Source: Advenella mandrilli (GTDB taxonomy: Bacteria > Pseudomonadota > Gammaproteobacteria > Burkholderiales > Burkholderiaceae_B). From it: a DNA stretch of 64,000 nt. The stretch spans positions 81,777 through 145,776 of the forward strand of contig NZ_JAENGP010000007.1 of NCBI RefSeq assembly GCF_016595155.1, read 5' to 3'. Position numbers and translations under genes: made by a program. This document shows, in pieces, positions 1 through 8,771 of this stretch (positions are counted from its first letter, which is position 1; each line of letters opens with the position of its first letter). Under the pieces are notes generated by a model. That model did no database searches and was not told the DNA's origin. It saw only the letters and a program-made list of their open reading frames with translations.

Positions 1-288
1 AGGCGTGTTGGTTAATACCAATAAATAAAGGCTGCCGCTAAAAATCACAATGCCAGCCGTCAGAAAGCGGGCCGCCCATTTTTGCAAGACCGGCGCAAGA
101 TGGGCGCTTGCGGCCACCAGCATAAACAGACCCAGGCTATGCGTCATTTGATACAGCACACCCGTATGCCATACCGTTAGTCTTTCGGGGCTTACCATCG
201 TTTTCAGGGCATGGGCACCAAAAGCGCCAAAGGTAACGGAAACCAGGCAACTGAGCGCGGCGAAAACAAGATAAAAACGGGCATTCAT
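1..288 (-). CDS. DUF423 (YgdD-like) inner-membrane protein, 3' part off the window
   Basis: Read on the minus strand from ATG at 288 this gives 96 codons without a stop, beginning MNARFYLVFAALSCL and continuing with the GAFGAHALK motif typical of DUF423/YgdD membrane proteins. Hydrophobic stretches at about residues 5-25, 45-65 and 72-92 indicate at least three membrane segments. A family member is about 120-130 residues, so roughly the last quarter lies beyond the left edge. The function of the family is unknown. The next gene is transcribed divergently from a 200-bp gap. Confidence 0.85.
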   Translation of the reverse strand, partial: MNARFYLVFAALSCLVSVTFGAFGAHALKTMVSPERLTVWHTGVLYQMTHSLGLFMLVAASAHLAPVLQKWAARFLTAGIVIFSGSLYLLVLTNTP

Positions 289-388
289 GGCTACTTCCTT
301 AAAATGACAATAAAAAGCAGGAAACACTATAAGCTGATCGGTTAAAAAATTCCATGGTTTGGTTTTTTTGGCTGACGCCCATCACGGC

Positions 389-416
389 TTGGTGTATCTT
401 GTTGTAAATATATTAA
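389..416 (+). promoter_or_regulatory. candidate sigma-70 promoter of the zinc-ribbon operon
   Basis: TTGGTG (389-394), a 16-bp spacer and TATTAA (411-416) form a plausible promoter. Transcription would begin near 423. The in-frame ATG at 417 would then have no leader, which supports the GTG at 489 as the real start of the first gene. This is a by-eye match only. Confidence 0.35.
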
Positions 417-488
417 ATGTTAAGTTTCTTTAGCCATGGATGGGAGCCTGTTTTTTTCCATGCTTACTGCTTTGGCGAGGCCTGCTTT

Positions 489-1727
489 GTGACAAAGATA
501 AAAAACAATAACATCCCTTTACCAATACTGTTGTTGATATACGCCTGTTTGTTATTTGCCATGTATGTCAGTTGGAGTACGCTTGCTCTGGGGCTTTGGG
601 GACAGGCCACGATGGGTACGGTAGACAGTTATGATAGTCGCCTTGATGACCGGAGCGCAGGGCAAAACCGTTCCCGCACGATTTCCAAAGGTTACTATTT
701 TACCGCGAATGGAAAGCAGTACCGGGGGTATGTCATTTATGCCAGCGATGAGGTCTGGCCACGCCTTCCAAAGGGGGGCACGCGGGCTGAGCGAATTCTT
801 TATTTGCCTTTCTTTCCTTATATCAATAAACCCAGTGCGCTAAGCGATTTTGATGAGATGGGGGCGCTGGCTATCATTTACCATACTTTTGCTCCACTGG
901 CTTACCTGCTTTTGCTACTGCTGGTGAGCGGGACAGTAAAACGGCAGAAAAAAACAAACCGGCGGCCGGTAAAGCAACCAGACCACCATCCTGTAAAACT
1001 AAGGAATAACGCACAAATGTTTTGTACAAACTGTGGTAAAGCCCTGGTGAAAGACGCTGTCTTCTGTACAAATTGTGGCACCCGGATTTTGAATGCCGGT
1101 GCTGATCGCGACGGGCAGGCCATGCCCGCGCCAGAGTCGGGTTTCCCCAATTTTCCCGTCAGGGCGGGTTTTTCCAATTATTGTGATCACCCTGACATCT
1201 TGGAGGCTGCCCGAAAAAACCGTAAAACCGGCATTGGCTGTCTGTGGGTACTCACACTGGTGCCGCTCATCGGCTTTCCGGTTGCAGGCCTTCTGGTTGA
1301 GGATCTGCCTTTTACAGAGGCGGTCGTCATTGGTGTGGGTATTGCGCTGGTCATGTTTATCGTGAATTTGTTCGCGCTTCGCCGCGCCAGCAGGCCAATG
1401 TGGGAAGGGGTTGTAGAGGATAAAACCCGTAAAGAACGCAGTGAACGCCGAAGCAGTGAGGACAGCAGTGACAGTACCTATATCGAGTATATGACTGTCA
1501 TCAGGACCCAGGACGGAAAGAAAAAAGAAATTGTTGAAAAGGGCAGCAGAAATTATATGTATGACTATCTGGCCGTGGGTGATCGTGTGCGTTACCATCC
1601 GGCCTTTGGTACCTATGAGAAATATGACAAATCGAAAGATCGCATTATTTATTGCAATGTTTGCTCAATGATGAATCCCATCAAGAATGATCGTTGCAAA
1701 CGGTGTGACAATTTACTATTCAAATAA
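489..1727 (+). CDS. membrane protein with two zinc ribbons, first gene of the unknown operon
   Basis: Function not recognised. The GTG at 489 is preferred over the in-frame ATG at 417 because GCGAGG lies 8 nt upstream and the protein then opens with a normal membrane anchor (VTKIKNNN, then about 22 hydrophobic residues). Numbered from this GTG: membrane segment ~9-35, extracytoplasmic domain resembling DUF3592 proteins (~37-115), membrane segment ~123-148, zinc ribbon Cys179/182/193/196, two membrane segments ~250-300, a charged domain, and a C-terminal ribbon Cys389/392/403/406. Codon 177 is an ATG opening MFCTNCGK with AAGGAA 10 nt upstream, so the ORF may be two fused genes or have an internal start. 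It is followed at 15 bp by a second zinc-ribbon gene. Confidence 0.7.
   Translation: MTKIKNNNIPLPILLLIYACLLFAMYVSWSTLALGLWGQATMGTVDSYDSRLDDRSAGQNRSRTISKGYYFTANGKQYRGYVIYASDEVWPRLPKGGTRAERILYLPFFPYINKPSALSDFDEMGALAIIYHTFAPLAYLLLLLLVSGTVKRQKKTNRRPVKQPDHHPVKLRNNAQMFCTNCGKALVKDAVFCTNCGTRILNAGADRDGQAMPAPESGFPNFPVRAGFSNYCDHPDILEAARKNRKTGIGCLWVLTLVPLIGFPVAGLLVEDLPFTEAVVIGVGIALVMFIVNLFALRRASRPMWEGVVEDKTRKERSERRSSEDSSDSTYIEYMTVIRTQDGKKKEIVEKGSRNYMYDYLAVGDRVRYHPAFGTYEKYDKSKDRIIYCNVCSMMNPIKNDRCKRCDNLLFK
930..957 (+). other. placeholder check: no separate feature, coding for the second membrane segment
   Basis: This stretch lies inside the first zinc-ribbon gene and encodes the basic end of its second membrane segment. 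It is listed only to state that no independent element is seen there. Confidence 0.1.
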
Positions 1728-1742
1728 ATAAGGAACATTTCC

Positions 1743-2105
1743 ATGAAACCCTTCAATTCCCTGCGGGAAGCCGCCGAATATGCCGTTACCCTGTCTGATG
1801 GCTGGCATTTTGCCAATACGAGTGAGACCTATGAGAAAGAAAGTCTGCTGCCACTTGCCCAAACCAGCGATGAAGAAGACCCGATCGATGAGGATAACTT
1901 TTATCTGGTGTCCTCAGGCGGCTCAATCGGTCTTTGCGAAGATGCAGAAGATATAGACTGGTTGTTTATTGCGAATGCTGAAAAAGACACTGTTCTGCCC
2001 GATGTTTATTCAGCCTCAACAGACAATTGCTTTTGTTCCCAATGCGGTCATCGTCTTGCGCCTGGCGCCAACTTTTGTGATGAATGTGGTGCAAAGCTGA
2101 ACTGA
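1743..2105 (+). CDS. small acidic protein with C-terminal zinc ribbon
   Basis: 120 residues, no signal peptide or membrane segment, so probably cytoplasmic. The N-terminal ~90 residues are acidic and of unknown fold. The C terminus carries a zinc ribbon with Cys98/Cys101 and Cys112/Cys115 (FCSQCGHRL...FCDECGAKL), the double CxxC pattern shared with the proteins on either side. The start ATG has AAGGAAC 7-8 nt upstream. It lies 15 bp after the preceding gene and 42 bp before the next, so it is probably co-transcribed. The function is unknown. The shared ribbon suggests a role in the same complex as its neighbours, which is inference. Confidence 0.75.
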   Translation: MKPFNSLREAAEYAVTLSDGWHFANTSETYEKESLLPLAQTSDEEDPIDEDNFYLVSSGGSIGLCEDAEDIDWLFIANAEKDTVLPDVYSASTDNCFCSQCGHRLAPGANFCDECGAKLN

Positions 2106-2147
2106 TCAGGCCTGCTAAATCAAGCAATCAAGCAAAAAGGAAAACTC

Positions 2148-2768
2148 ATGTATAGTCAAAAAAGTGAAGAAAACCGGCCCAATAATGTCGGTCAGAAAAA
2201 AGCCGGTACAGTTGCAAAAGCAATCATGGCCGGTACAGTCATGATGGTGACGGGTGTCATTTTGTTTGCCCAGCCTGCACAGGCACAGGCAACGCAAAAC
2301 CGTCCGGTTAACGGAATCAGTCTTTCCACCACTGAACGGCCCTCAATTGAGGATTTTCGGTGGTATTTAAATGATGTTGAAAAGAACGGTGTACCCAAAG
2401 GGGCTATTAAAGAAACCGATTTCAACAACCTTGCCGCAAACTGGAAATGCCTGTTTATTTATGACCCCGAGGGTAAAGACACGGGCCGGCTGTACGATTT
2501 CCTAACACTCACCTTGTCTGGGGCAGAGGGTAATGGTGCCGTGATCCTTGATTGGTCTCATATGTTTGCAGGCGATCAGGACATTGATGAAACCAGTATG
2601 GAAGACACGGTGCTGAACATGAACTGGAAAAATGGGACTTTATACGGGTATGGCCCGATGAATCTTAGTATCAAGCAGTTCTATTCTTACAAAGGGGCGC
2701 AATATGCGGTGGGTACCCTGACGTTGCCTGATGGTACTGACGGCTTGGTGGCCATGACGCGTCCCTGA
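2148..2768 (+). CDS. exported or membrane-anchored protein of unknown function
   Basis: 206 residues. About 24 polar, basic residues precede a hydrophobic segment (~25-43) ending in AQPAQAQA, a good signal-peptidase I site, so the mature ~155-residue domain should be periplasmic. That domain is acidic with many Trp/Tyr/Phe residues (RWYL, WKCLFIYD, LDWSHMF, MNWKNG), suggesting a beta-rich fold. No known family was recognised and there is no zinc ribbon. It is the third gene of the operon, with AAAGGAAAA just upstream of the ATG. Confidence 0.7.
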   Translation: MYSQKSEENRPNNVGQKKAGTVAKAIMAGTVMMVTGVILFAQPAQAQATQNRPVNGISLSTTERPSIEDFRWYLNDVEKNGVPKGAIKETDFNNLAANWKCLFIYDPEGKDTGRLYDFLTLTLSGAEGNGAVILDWSHMFAGDQDIDETSMEDTVLNMNWKNGTLYGYGPMNLSIKQFYSYKGAQYAVGTLTLPDGTDGLVAMTRP

Positions 2769-2813
2769 GCAGGGTCTGACAAGGTGTTTTTTTAACGGGA
2801 ATGGAGTGGGGTA

Positions 2814-3305
2814 ATGGCAAAATTCTGTATGAAATGTGGAACCGCGTTGCACGAAGGTGCCAAATTTTGCATGAAATGTGGCCATGCCCTGCCGGGAATT
2901 GCGCAAACTGCACCCGCACAAATACGGTGTGAGCGCTGTGGTGAGTCGTTGAAGACAGGGATGAAATTTTGCCCGAAATGCGGTGCCAGGGTCGGGCAGG
3001 CATTAACGGTTGACATTCCTGTCAGTGAGCCGGTTGTTTCTGTGGAGGTGAGTGATCTGCCACCTAACGTTGAAGCAGCTCAAAAAGAGCACCCAACAGA
3101 AAATGGCGAAGAAAAAGCCACAGAAAAAGCCCCGGCAGTGAAAAAAGAAGCCGCCCATTTGGCGAAAAAGGCTTTGTCAGCGCTGCTTGACCAGACGGTT
3201 AGCGCGTCCGACAAAGCAGGTGAAATGCGTATTTCCATTTCAGAGGCGCAAAAGTCGCTACTCACCCATGTGATTCGTGAGCTGGCTAAAAGGATAGTGA
3301 AATGA
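2814..3305 (+). CDS. double zinc-ribbon protein with a basic/acidic linker
   Basis: 163 residues. Two consecutive zinc ribbons occupy the N-terminal third: Cys5/8/19/22 and Cys39/42/53/56 (FCMKCG...FCMKCG and CERCG...FCPKCG). A low-complexity Glu/Lys/Ala segment (~85-125) follows, then a probable amphipathic helix region to the end. No membrane segment. The stop overlaps the start of the next, very large gene by four bases (ATGA), which implies translational coupling and a joint function. It is related in architecture to the other ribbon proteins of the operon. Biochemical role unknown. Confidence 0.8.
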   Translation: MAKFCMKCGTALHEGAKFCMKCGHALPGIAQTAPAQIRCERCGESLKTGMKFCPKCGARVGQALTVDIPVSEPVVSVEVSDLPPNVEAAQKEHPTENGEEKATEKAPAVKKEAAHLAKKALSALLDQTVSASDKAGEMRISISEAQKSLLTHVIRELAKRIVK

Positions 3306-6300
3306 CAGGCACTAAAAAGCGTTCTTTTTTATGGGTGTTGCTGGGGGTGCTGTTTGCACTCGTATTTTCTTATCCTGTTCAGGCACAGGAATTACTGGCA
3401 GACGGTCGTGGTCTTGAATCGGTGAAACTTCGTTTTGTGAATATTACCTCCAAAACTGGTAAGCATCCTGATGAGGACGGCACCCATAAAAAATTAAATG
3501 ATGTGACCCTGAAGGTGGGTGAGCCGGTCAAAATTACGTTTGATCGCTTTGTGACGGACATTAAGCCTTGGCATGCAGTCAGCGGGTGGCTCAAACTGGA
3601 ACTTGGCCGTGATTATCATGGTAAGCCAGCAATTTTTTATGAGCTGGATCTGGACATATCGCAAAAAGTAAATGATGGCTGGGTCAAAACTTATAACGAC
3701 AAGTCGGCCTATAGCGAAATGCGGAAGGTGTTGGAGAACACCTATTGGGGAGGCAGCAGCATGCTCACGTTCAATTTCTGGCTTGAAGTGACTGATGCTG
3801 TCCATGCCGAGGTCACCACCGACGCCGATGAAAGTGCTGGCGAAACCGGTATCCTGATTCCTGCCGCTATTGCGGGTATCCTTATCGGGGGCGGTGCAGC
3901 CGCTGCCTGGCGTAGAAACAGGCGCAAAAAGAAACCACAAAATGAAGAAAAGGAAGCGCCCGAGGACAACCCCAATCGCTATGAAATGCGAATTCGCAAG
4001 GATTTCGGCAACACGCTGGTCATTGGCAAAAAAGTCCCGATATACGCCCGCATAGTTGAAATCAACCCTGATGGCCACGAAAGCTCCCGTCATGATTTGA
4101 CTGCAAAAATCAGCATCAGCTCGCCCGATGGCCTGCACATCAGTGGCGAAAGCATGGCGGGCGACTATAAAGCGGCGCATGTAGAAGCCCTTGCCAGTGG
4201 TGAAATCCCCGCCGAGGCCCGGGTGTCATTTTGCTTCAAGACTGACGGCGGCAGCTTTACCAACCATGTGGTTTTCCAGATTGAAGAAGAGAAAATTGTT
4301 TTTGCGCAAGATAATCTGACATTGCCTGCGTGTCACGAAAAGACAGAACGTCTGCCTTTTGCCGTGTTGGGTATGGGCAAAGAGGCGCTGGTAACGGCCA
4401 GTATTATCCGCGATGACGGGTACAGCGTTATCGTCGAGGCCGCAGACCAGCCCGGTCTTTATTATGCCGTCATTACCGAGAAGAAAAAGACGGTTGGCCA
4501 GGCCGGTGACTATGACTCGTATACCTTGGAAGTCAAGGCAGTTAATGGCGAGCAAAACATTACCGGAACGCTACCGATTTACCGCTTTAACATGGGCTTA
4601 AGGCTGGATATCAGTTCGATGGCTTGCTACGTTGAACCCTATGATTCGCATAAACATCGCAGCAATAAATTCCTGTTTACGGTGGCAGACAAGCAGTATG
4701 TGCCTGCCGAGTCCAAGGCGATGATCACGCTGTTTGATTGGGATCCGCAAGCCCATAGCCTTTTGCAGATTGCACCTGACAGTCTGGACTTCCAGCTTCA
4801 GGCCGTGCACGAGGCTGATCAGCCGATGCTGGAAAAGCTCGCCATTCAATGTCAAATGATGGACGAGGTGACAGGAGGAGGTCGTGCCTTGATTTTTCGC
4901 TGTTGCAAAGGTGCGTTGGATGCACCCAGCCGGTTCAGGGTCAAGGTGCGTCTTGCCACTACATATGGTGATGAAAAGTACATTGTTGAAAAAGAAGTGC
5001 TGCTGTGTTCCCAGCCTTTGCGCCAGTCCAGGGATATGGCAGACGGTATGGCGATGCTGAAAGCGGATGCGTACATCACCGAACGTCTGCTACATATTCG
5101 TACCCTGATTTGGGAGATGAACTACCTGAATAAGCTGTTTCCATTGGTTAAGTTCATCGATGTCATGCTGGACGGTTATGACGAAGCTTATGGCTATGAC
5201 GCCCGGCAAGTGGAAATCGTCAAGCAGACCTGGGGTGGTTTTTTGCAAGGAACTGTTGCTGGGGCCAATGCACAGGCCCAGACCGTGACCTTTGCCGATG
5301 AAGTGAAGCTTTATATAGAAAGCTATTTGCAAACGGCAGAATCCCTTGAAGAATCATTGGGCTTTATGGGGCGCATGGCACTGGGTGTGACTACATTGGG
5401 TTGCTCTGATGTGGTCTTTACTTCCCTGGAAGTGGCGCGCGATATGAAAGCGTATGTGGATAGCGGTGGTGATAGCGCCTGGGGAGCCTTTTATGTGGGC
5501 GTTAAAGTTGTCACTCTTGAGTATCTTTCCGACAAGGCAATGAATGCCGGTTTGGACAAACTTAAAAAAGTGGCCGGCAGTCCTGAAGCGAAGCGAGCCA
5601 TGCGTGAAGCGAAAGAAAATGTCGCTGATAGTATGGCACGCTTCACAACCGCAATCAGTGGCAAGAATACCCGTACCGCGATTGAGGACTCTGTCAAGGC
5701 CGGCAAGCAGGCGGCCAGCCAGGCAAGCCTGCTGTTGGAAACCGGACGCAGAAGATTAAGCAAGACAGCCGGCCAAATCGAGCTGGATGAGGCGCTACGT
5801 GAAGGCAAGCTGTTTGCCAAACAGCAAGTGGAGAATTTACAGGCTGCGGCCTGGCAATTCGAGCTGAACCCCAGCGAAGCCAATCGAAAACTGCTTAATG
5901 ACATGACCATCAGCGTTCAGCAAAACAAGTTGGCCATGTATGCGTTGCAGAATTATAAAGATGAAAGTCTGGATTCCGTGCGTAAATCATTTAATGAAAC
6001 ATTGGGTGTGTTTTACAACCGTGCCGACACCCTTGCCAAAGAAAAGCTCGCTTCCATAACGGGGATTCCGACAGCTAAAATTCAAATTCTGAATGCCAGT
6101 TCCTCTTCACAGTCGCTTATGCAGCGCGGCAGGAAAACCACAATCGATCGTGATTGGACCGCCTATTATGTTAACTCCAAAGGCGAACATGTCTTTTTTG
6201 ATCAGGGCATGACCGAACAGATCTATAACGACAGTTTCTTTGAGGCTTCAAAAGGGTTCAAGAATAAGGATGCGGGTTTTTCGGGTCGTTATGGCCAAAA

Positions 6301-6796
6301 AACCGATCAAACCGTTATTGAAGACGTGCTGGGTCATGCCGAAAGCTATGGCACTGACCTGAAGAAAATGCTGGATAAAACCTATCATGGCATGGCGCTG
6401 GACAATCCTGATAAAGTCGCGACAACGGTTGCCAATAAAGGTAAGGAGTGGTTTGAGCGGGGCCATGCACTGCTGGAAAAAGCCGTGAATATTGCTGACC
6501 CATCCAACCGGCAGCGGATGTTGGCAGATGCTGTGGGCCAGAAAATGGAGGGCTATCGCCAGCTGACCAAACAGTTTGATAACGGCATCAACCCAAGGGA
6601 TGTGGCTAGAAGAGGCGGTGCACAGGCCAGCAAAATTCCTGAAAGGTTGCGTGTCTCGGTGGAAATGTGTCGCCGTCAGTTGGATATTGATAGTCAGGTT
6701 TCATTGACCGATCTGGAAAGTAGTCTCGAAGCCTTGGGCTTTACGCCAGCGACCTTTGCGGATGCGCTGGGAAATGTGGTACGCCAGATTGGATAG
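3302..6796 (+). CDS. 1164-residue membrane-anchored protein of unknown function
   Basis: A signal peptide (residues 1-29, ending VQAQ) precedes a ~150-residue extracytoplasmic domain, then one membrane segment (~185-203, ILIPAAIAGILIGGGAAAA) stopped by a strongly basic RRNRRKKK patch. This places some 950 residues in the cytoplasm. The cytoplasmic part starts with beta-rich, Ig-like sequence (~225-560), continues with helical and coiled-coil-like sequence (~570-900), and ends with a distinct region around TTIDRDWTAYYVNSKGE (~945-985) followed by more helices. No catalytic motif was recognised. Start overlaps the preceding zinc-ribbon gene by four bases. It might be a surface-sensing or toxin-like scaffold, but nothing in the sequence decides this. 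Confidence 0.75.
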   Translation: MTGTKKRSFLWVLLGVLFALVFSYPVQAQELLADGRGLESVKLRFVNITSKTGKHPDEDGTHKKLNDVTLKVGEPVKITFDRFVTDIKPWHAVSGWLKLELGRDYHGKPAIFYELDLDISQKVNDGWVKTYNDKSAYSEMRKVLENTYWGGSSMLTFNFWLEVTDAVHAEVTTDADESAGETGILIPAAIAGILIGGGAAAAWRRNRRKKKPQNEEKEAPEDNPNRYEMRIRKDFGNTLVIGKKVPIYARIVEINPDGHESSRHDLTAKISISSPDGLHISGESMAGDYKAAHVEALASGEIPAEARVSFCFKTDGGSFTNHVVFQIEEEKIVFAQDNLTLPACHEKTERLPFAVLGMGKEALVTASIIRDDGYSVIVEAADQPGLYYAVITEKKKTVGQAGDYDSYTLEVKAVNGEQNITGTLPIYRFNMGLRLDISSMACYVEPYDSHKHRSNKFLFTVADKQYVPAESKAMITLFDWDPQAHSLLQIAPDSLDFQLQAVHEADQPMLEKLAIQCQMMDEVTGGGRALIFRCCKGALDAPSRFRVKVRLATTYGDEKYIVEKEVLLCSQPLRQSRDMADGMAMLKADAYITERLLHIRTLIWEMNYLNKLFPLVKFIDVMLDGYDEAYGYDARQVEIVKQTWGGFLQGTVAGANAQAQTVTFADEVKLYIESYLQTAESLEESLGFMGRMALGVTTLGCSDVVFTSLEVARDMKAYVDSGGDSAWGAFYVGVKVVTLEYLSDKAMNAGLDKLKKVAGSPEAKRAMREAKENVADSMARFTTAISGKNTRTAIEDSVKAGKQAASQASLLLETGRRRLSKTAGQIELDEALREGKLFAKQQVENLQAAAWQFELNPSEANRKLLNDMTISVQQNKLAMYALQNYKDESLDSVRKSFNETLGVFYNRADTLAKEKLASITGIPTAKIQILNASSSSQSLMQRGRKTTIDRDWTAYYVNSKGEHVFFDQGMTEQIYNDSFFEASKGFKNKDAGFSGRYGQKTDQTVIEDVLGHAESYGTDLKKMLDKTYHGMALDNPDKVATTVANKGKEWFERGHALLEKAVNIADPSNRQRMLADAVGQKMEGYRQLTKQFDNGINPRDVARRGGAQASKIPERLRVSVEMCRRQLDIDSQVSLTDLESSLEALGFTPATFADALGNVVRQIG

Positions 6797-6929
6797 AATG
6801 GTCCGTTTATGTACCTAAACAGGCGGGTTCATGGCGTTTTTGTGCTGCTTTGTGGGTGTATCTGGCCTGTAAGCAGCCCTGTTTGTTTATCATGAGCAGG
6901 ATGGACGAAAAACGTATTTTATTTATTGT

Positions 6930-6957
6930 GCCGGCTCACCCTTAACGGGTGGGCGGC
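6930..6957 (+). terminator. hairpin after the unknown operon, possible terminator
   Basis: GCCGGCTCACCC and GGGTGGGCGGC pair around a TTAAC loop with one bulge and one wobble. There is no uninterrupted T-run after it, so termination is uncertain. The hairpin sits 133 bp after the 1164-residue gene and just before the aminopeptidase gene. Confidence 0.35.
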
Positions 6958-6980
6958 TTGCTGATTTGTTGGTTGAAAAA

Positions 6981-8771
6981 ATGAATCTATTCAAACAAAG
7001 AATTGCGCTATTGCGCGAACAGATGACAAAACGCGGTATTGATGCTTATATTATTCCATCCGCCGATCCGCATTTATCCGAATATCTGCCTGAACACTGG
7101 CAGGCCCGCACCTGGCTGAGTGGTTTTGACGGCTCGGCGGGAACCCTGCTGGTAAGCGCTCAATTTGCCGGTTTATGGACCGACAGTCGCTACTGGGAGC
7201 AGGCCCTGGCCCAGCTTGAAGGCAGTGAGATTGTCCTGATGCGACAGGGGCAGGATGGCGTACCGGATTTGAATGACTGGCTGTGCAGCGAATTGCAGGC
7301 CGGCATGACGGTTGGGGCCGATGGCTTTACCCTAAGCATGCGTGCCGCCCATGATTTGCAGGCGGCCCTTGAGGGGGTATCGCTGCGATTTTCCTGGAAT
7401 GAAAAATTGCTGGACAATATTTGGCCTGACAGACCCGCCTTGCCGGTAGAGGCAGTGTATGAACATGAAGTGCCTTTTGTATCGCAAAGCAGGGCAGACA
7501 AACTGGCGCTGGTGCGCAAGCAGATGGCCAGCCTGGGGACGCAGTGGCATCTGCTTTCATCGCTGGATGATATTGCCTGGATCTTGAATTTACGTGGCGC
7601 TGACGTTTCATATAATCCGGTGTTTCTGTCGTATTTGCTAATCGGCCCCGAGCAGTGCGAGCTGTTTGTGGATGAGGCCAAGCTCAATCCGGCCCTGACT
7701 GAAAAGCTGGTGGCTGAACAGATTCTGATCAGGCCTTACAATGAAATCACCCAGGGGCTGGCCGGGCTTGAAGACAAGGTGAAACTCTTGATTGATCCGG
7801 CGCGCACCACCATTGGCATCTGCCAGGCGGCAGCCAGCCTGGAGCTGGTAGAGGCGCTGAACCCGTCCCAGTTGTTCAAATCACGTAAAACTGCGGCTGA
7901 TATCCAGAATGTGCGTCAGGCCATGGAGGCCGATGGTGCTGCACTGTGTGAGTTTTTTGCCTGGTTTGAACAGGCCATGGCCAATGGTGAAGTCGTGACC
8001 GAGGTGACCATTGATGAGCAAGTTAATGCCGCCCGGGCGCGGCAAGCGCATTTTGTCTGCCCCAGTTTTGCCACGATTGCCGGTTTCAACGCCAATGGTG
8101 CCATGCCCCATTATCGGGCTACTCCCGAATCGCATGCGGTGATTGAAGGCAATGGCCTGTTATTGATTGATTCTGGCGGGCAATACCTGAATGGAACTAC
8201 CGATATTACCCGGGTGGTACCGGTTGGACAGGTATCCGATACCCAAAAGGCGGATTTCACCTTGGTGCTCAAGGGAATGATTGCCTTGTCGCGGGCGGTT
8301 TTTCCGGTTGGGTTTCCGGCGCCGCTGTTAGATCCGATTGCCCGCATGCCCTTGTGGCAGCAGGGGCTTGATTTTGGTCACGGTACCGGACATGGCGTGG
8401 GTTATTTCCTGAATGTACACGAAGGGCCTCAGGGGATTTCCCATCGTGGCTACCGTAATCTGCATACCGGTATGCAGGAAGGCATGATTACGTCCAATGA
8501 ACCGGGGCTGTACCGTCCCGGACAATGGGGTATCCGGATTGAAAATCTGGTGTGCAATGTGCTTGCGCAGGAAAGCGAATTTGGCCTCTTTCTTCAATTT
8601 GAAACCTTAACCCTGTGTCCGATTGATACCCGTTGCATTGCGCGCCACTTGCTGGATGAGGCCGAGATAAACTGGCTGAACCAGTATCATGAGCAGGTAA
8701 GAAACAGGCTGCAAGCTTTGGTGGAAGGGGCAGCCTTGCAATGGTTGCTGGAAAGAACCCAACCAGTTTAA
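6981..8771 (+). CDS. Xaa-Pro aminopeptidase, M24B family with creatinase N-terminal domains
   Basis: Cleaves the N-terminal residue from peptides with proline in second position, using two metal ions in the cytoplasm. The 596-residue length fits the long, three-domain aminopeptidase P type (two creatinase-like N domains, then the pita-bread catalytic domain from ~320). Visible metal ligands are Asp397 (LLIDSGG), Asp at ~408 (GTTDITR), His471 (GTGHGVG), and the glutamates in SNEPGLY and RIENL (~505 and ~519). ATG at 6981 is chosen over an in-frame TTG at 6966 because the protein then opens MNLFKQRIALLREQM, as the family does. It converges on the yeiH-like gene, with the stops overlapping by four bases. 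Confidence 0.93.
   Translation: MNLFKQRIALLREQMTKRGIDAYIIPSADPHLSEYLPEHWQARTWLSGFDGSAGTLLVSAQFAGLWTDSRYWEQALAQLEGSEIVLMRQGQDGVPDLNDWLCSELQAGMTVGADGFTLSMRAAHDLQAALEGVSLRFSWNEKLLDNIWPDRPALPVEAVYEHEVPFVSQSRADKLALVRKQMASLGTQWHLLSSLDDIAWILNLRGADVSYNPVFLSYLLIGPEQCELFVDEAKLNPALTEKLVAEQILIRPYNEITQGLAGLEDKVKLLIDPARTTIGICQAAASLELVEALNPSQLFKSRKTAADIQNVRQAMEADGAALCEFFAWFEQAMANGEVVTEVTIDEQVNAARARQAHFVCPSFATIAGFNANGAMPHYRATPESHAVIEGNGLLLIDSGGQYLNGTTDITRVVPVGQVSDTQKADFTLVLKGMIALSRAVFPVGFPAPLLDPIARMPLWQQGLDFGHGTGHGVGYFLNVHEGPQGISHRGYRNLHTGMQEGMITSNEPGLYRPGQWGIRIENLVCNVLAQESEFGLFLQFETLTLCPIDTRCIARHLLDEAEINWLNQYHEQVRNRLQALVEGAALQWLLERTQPV

Noticed and set aside
1..20. The first bases resemble the left end of the IS5-like element near 63772 (GCGTGTT).
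   Set aside because: The start of the window is coding sequence of a DUF423 protein in frame; the resemblance is a short chance match.
930..957. Checked for a hairpin or separate element inside the first zinc-ribbon gene.
   Set aside because: Nothing independent is there; the low-confidence entry in the feature list for this stretch should be ignored. The real hairpin lies at 6930-6957.
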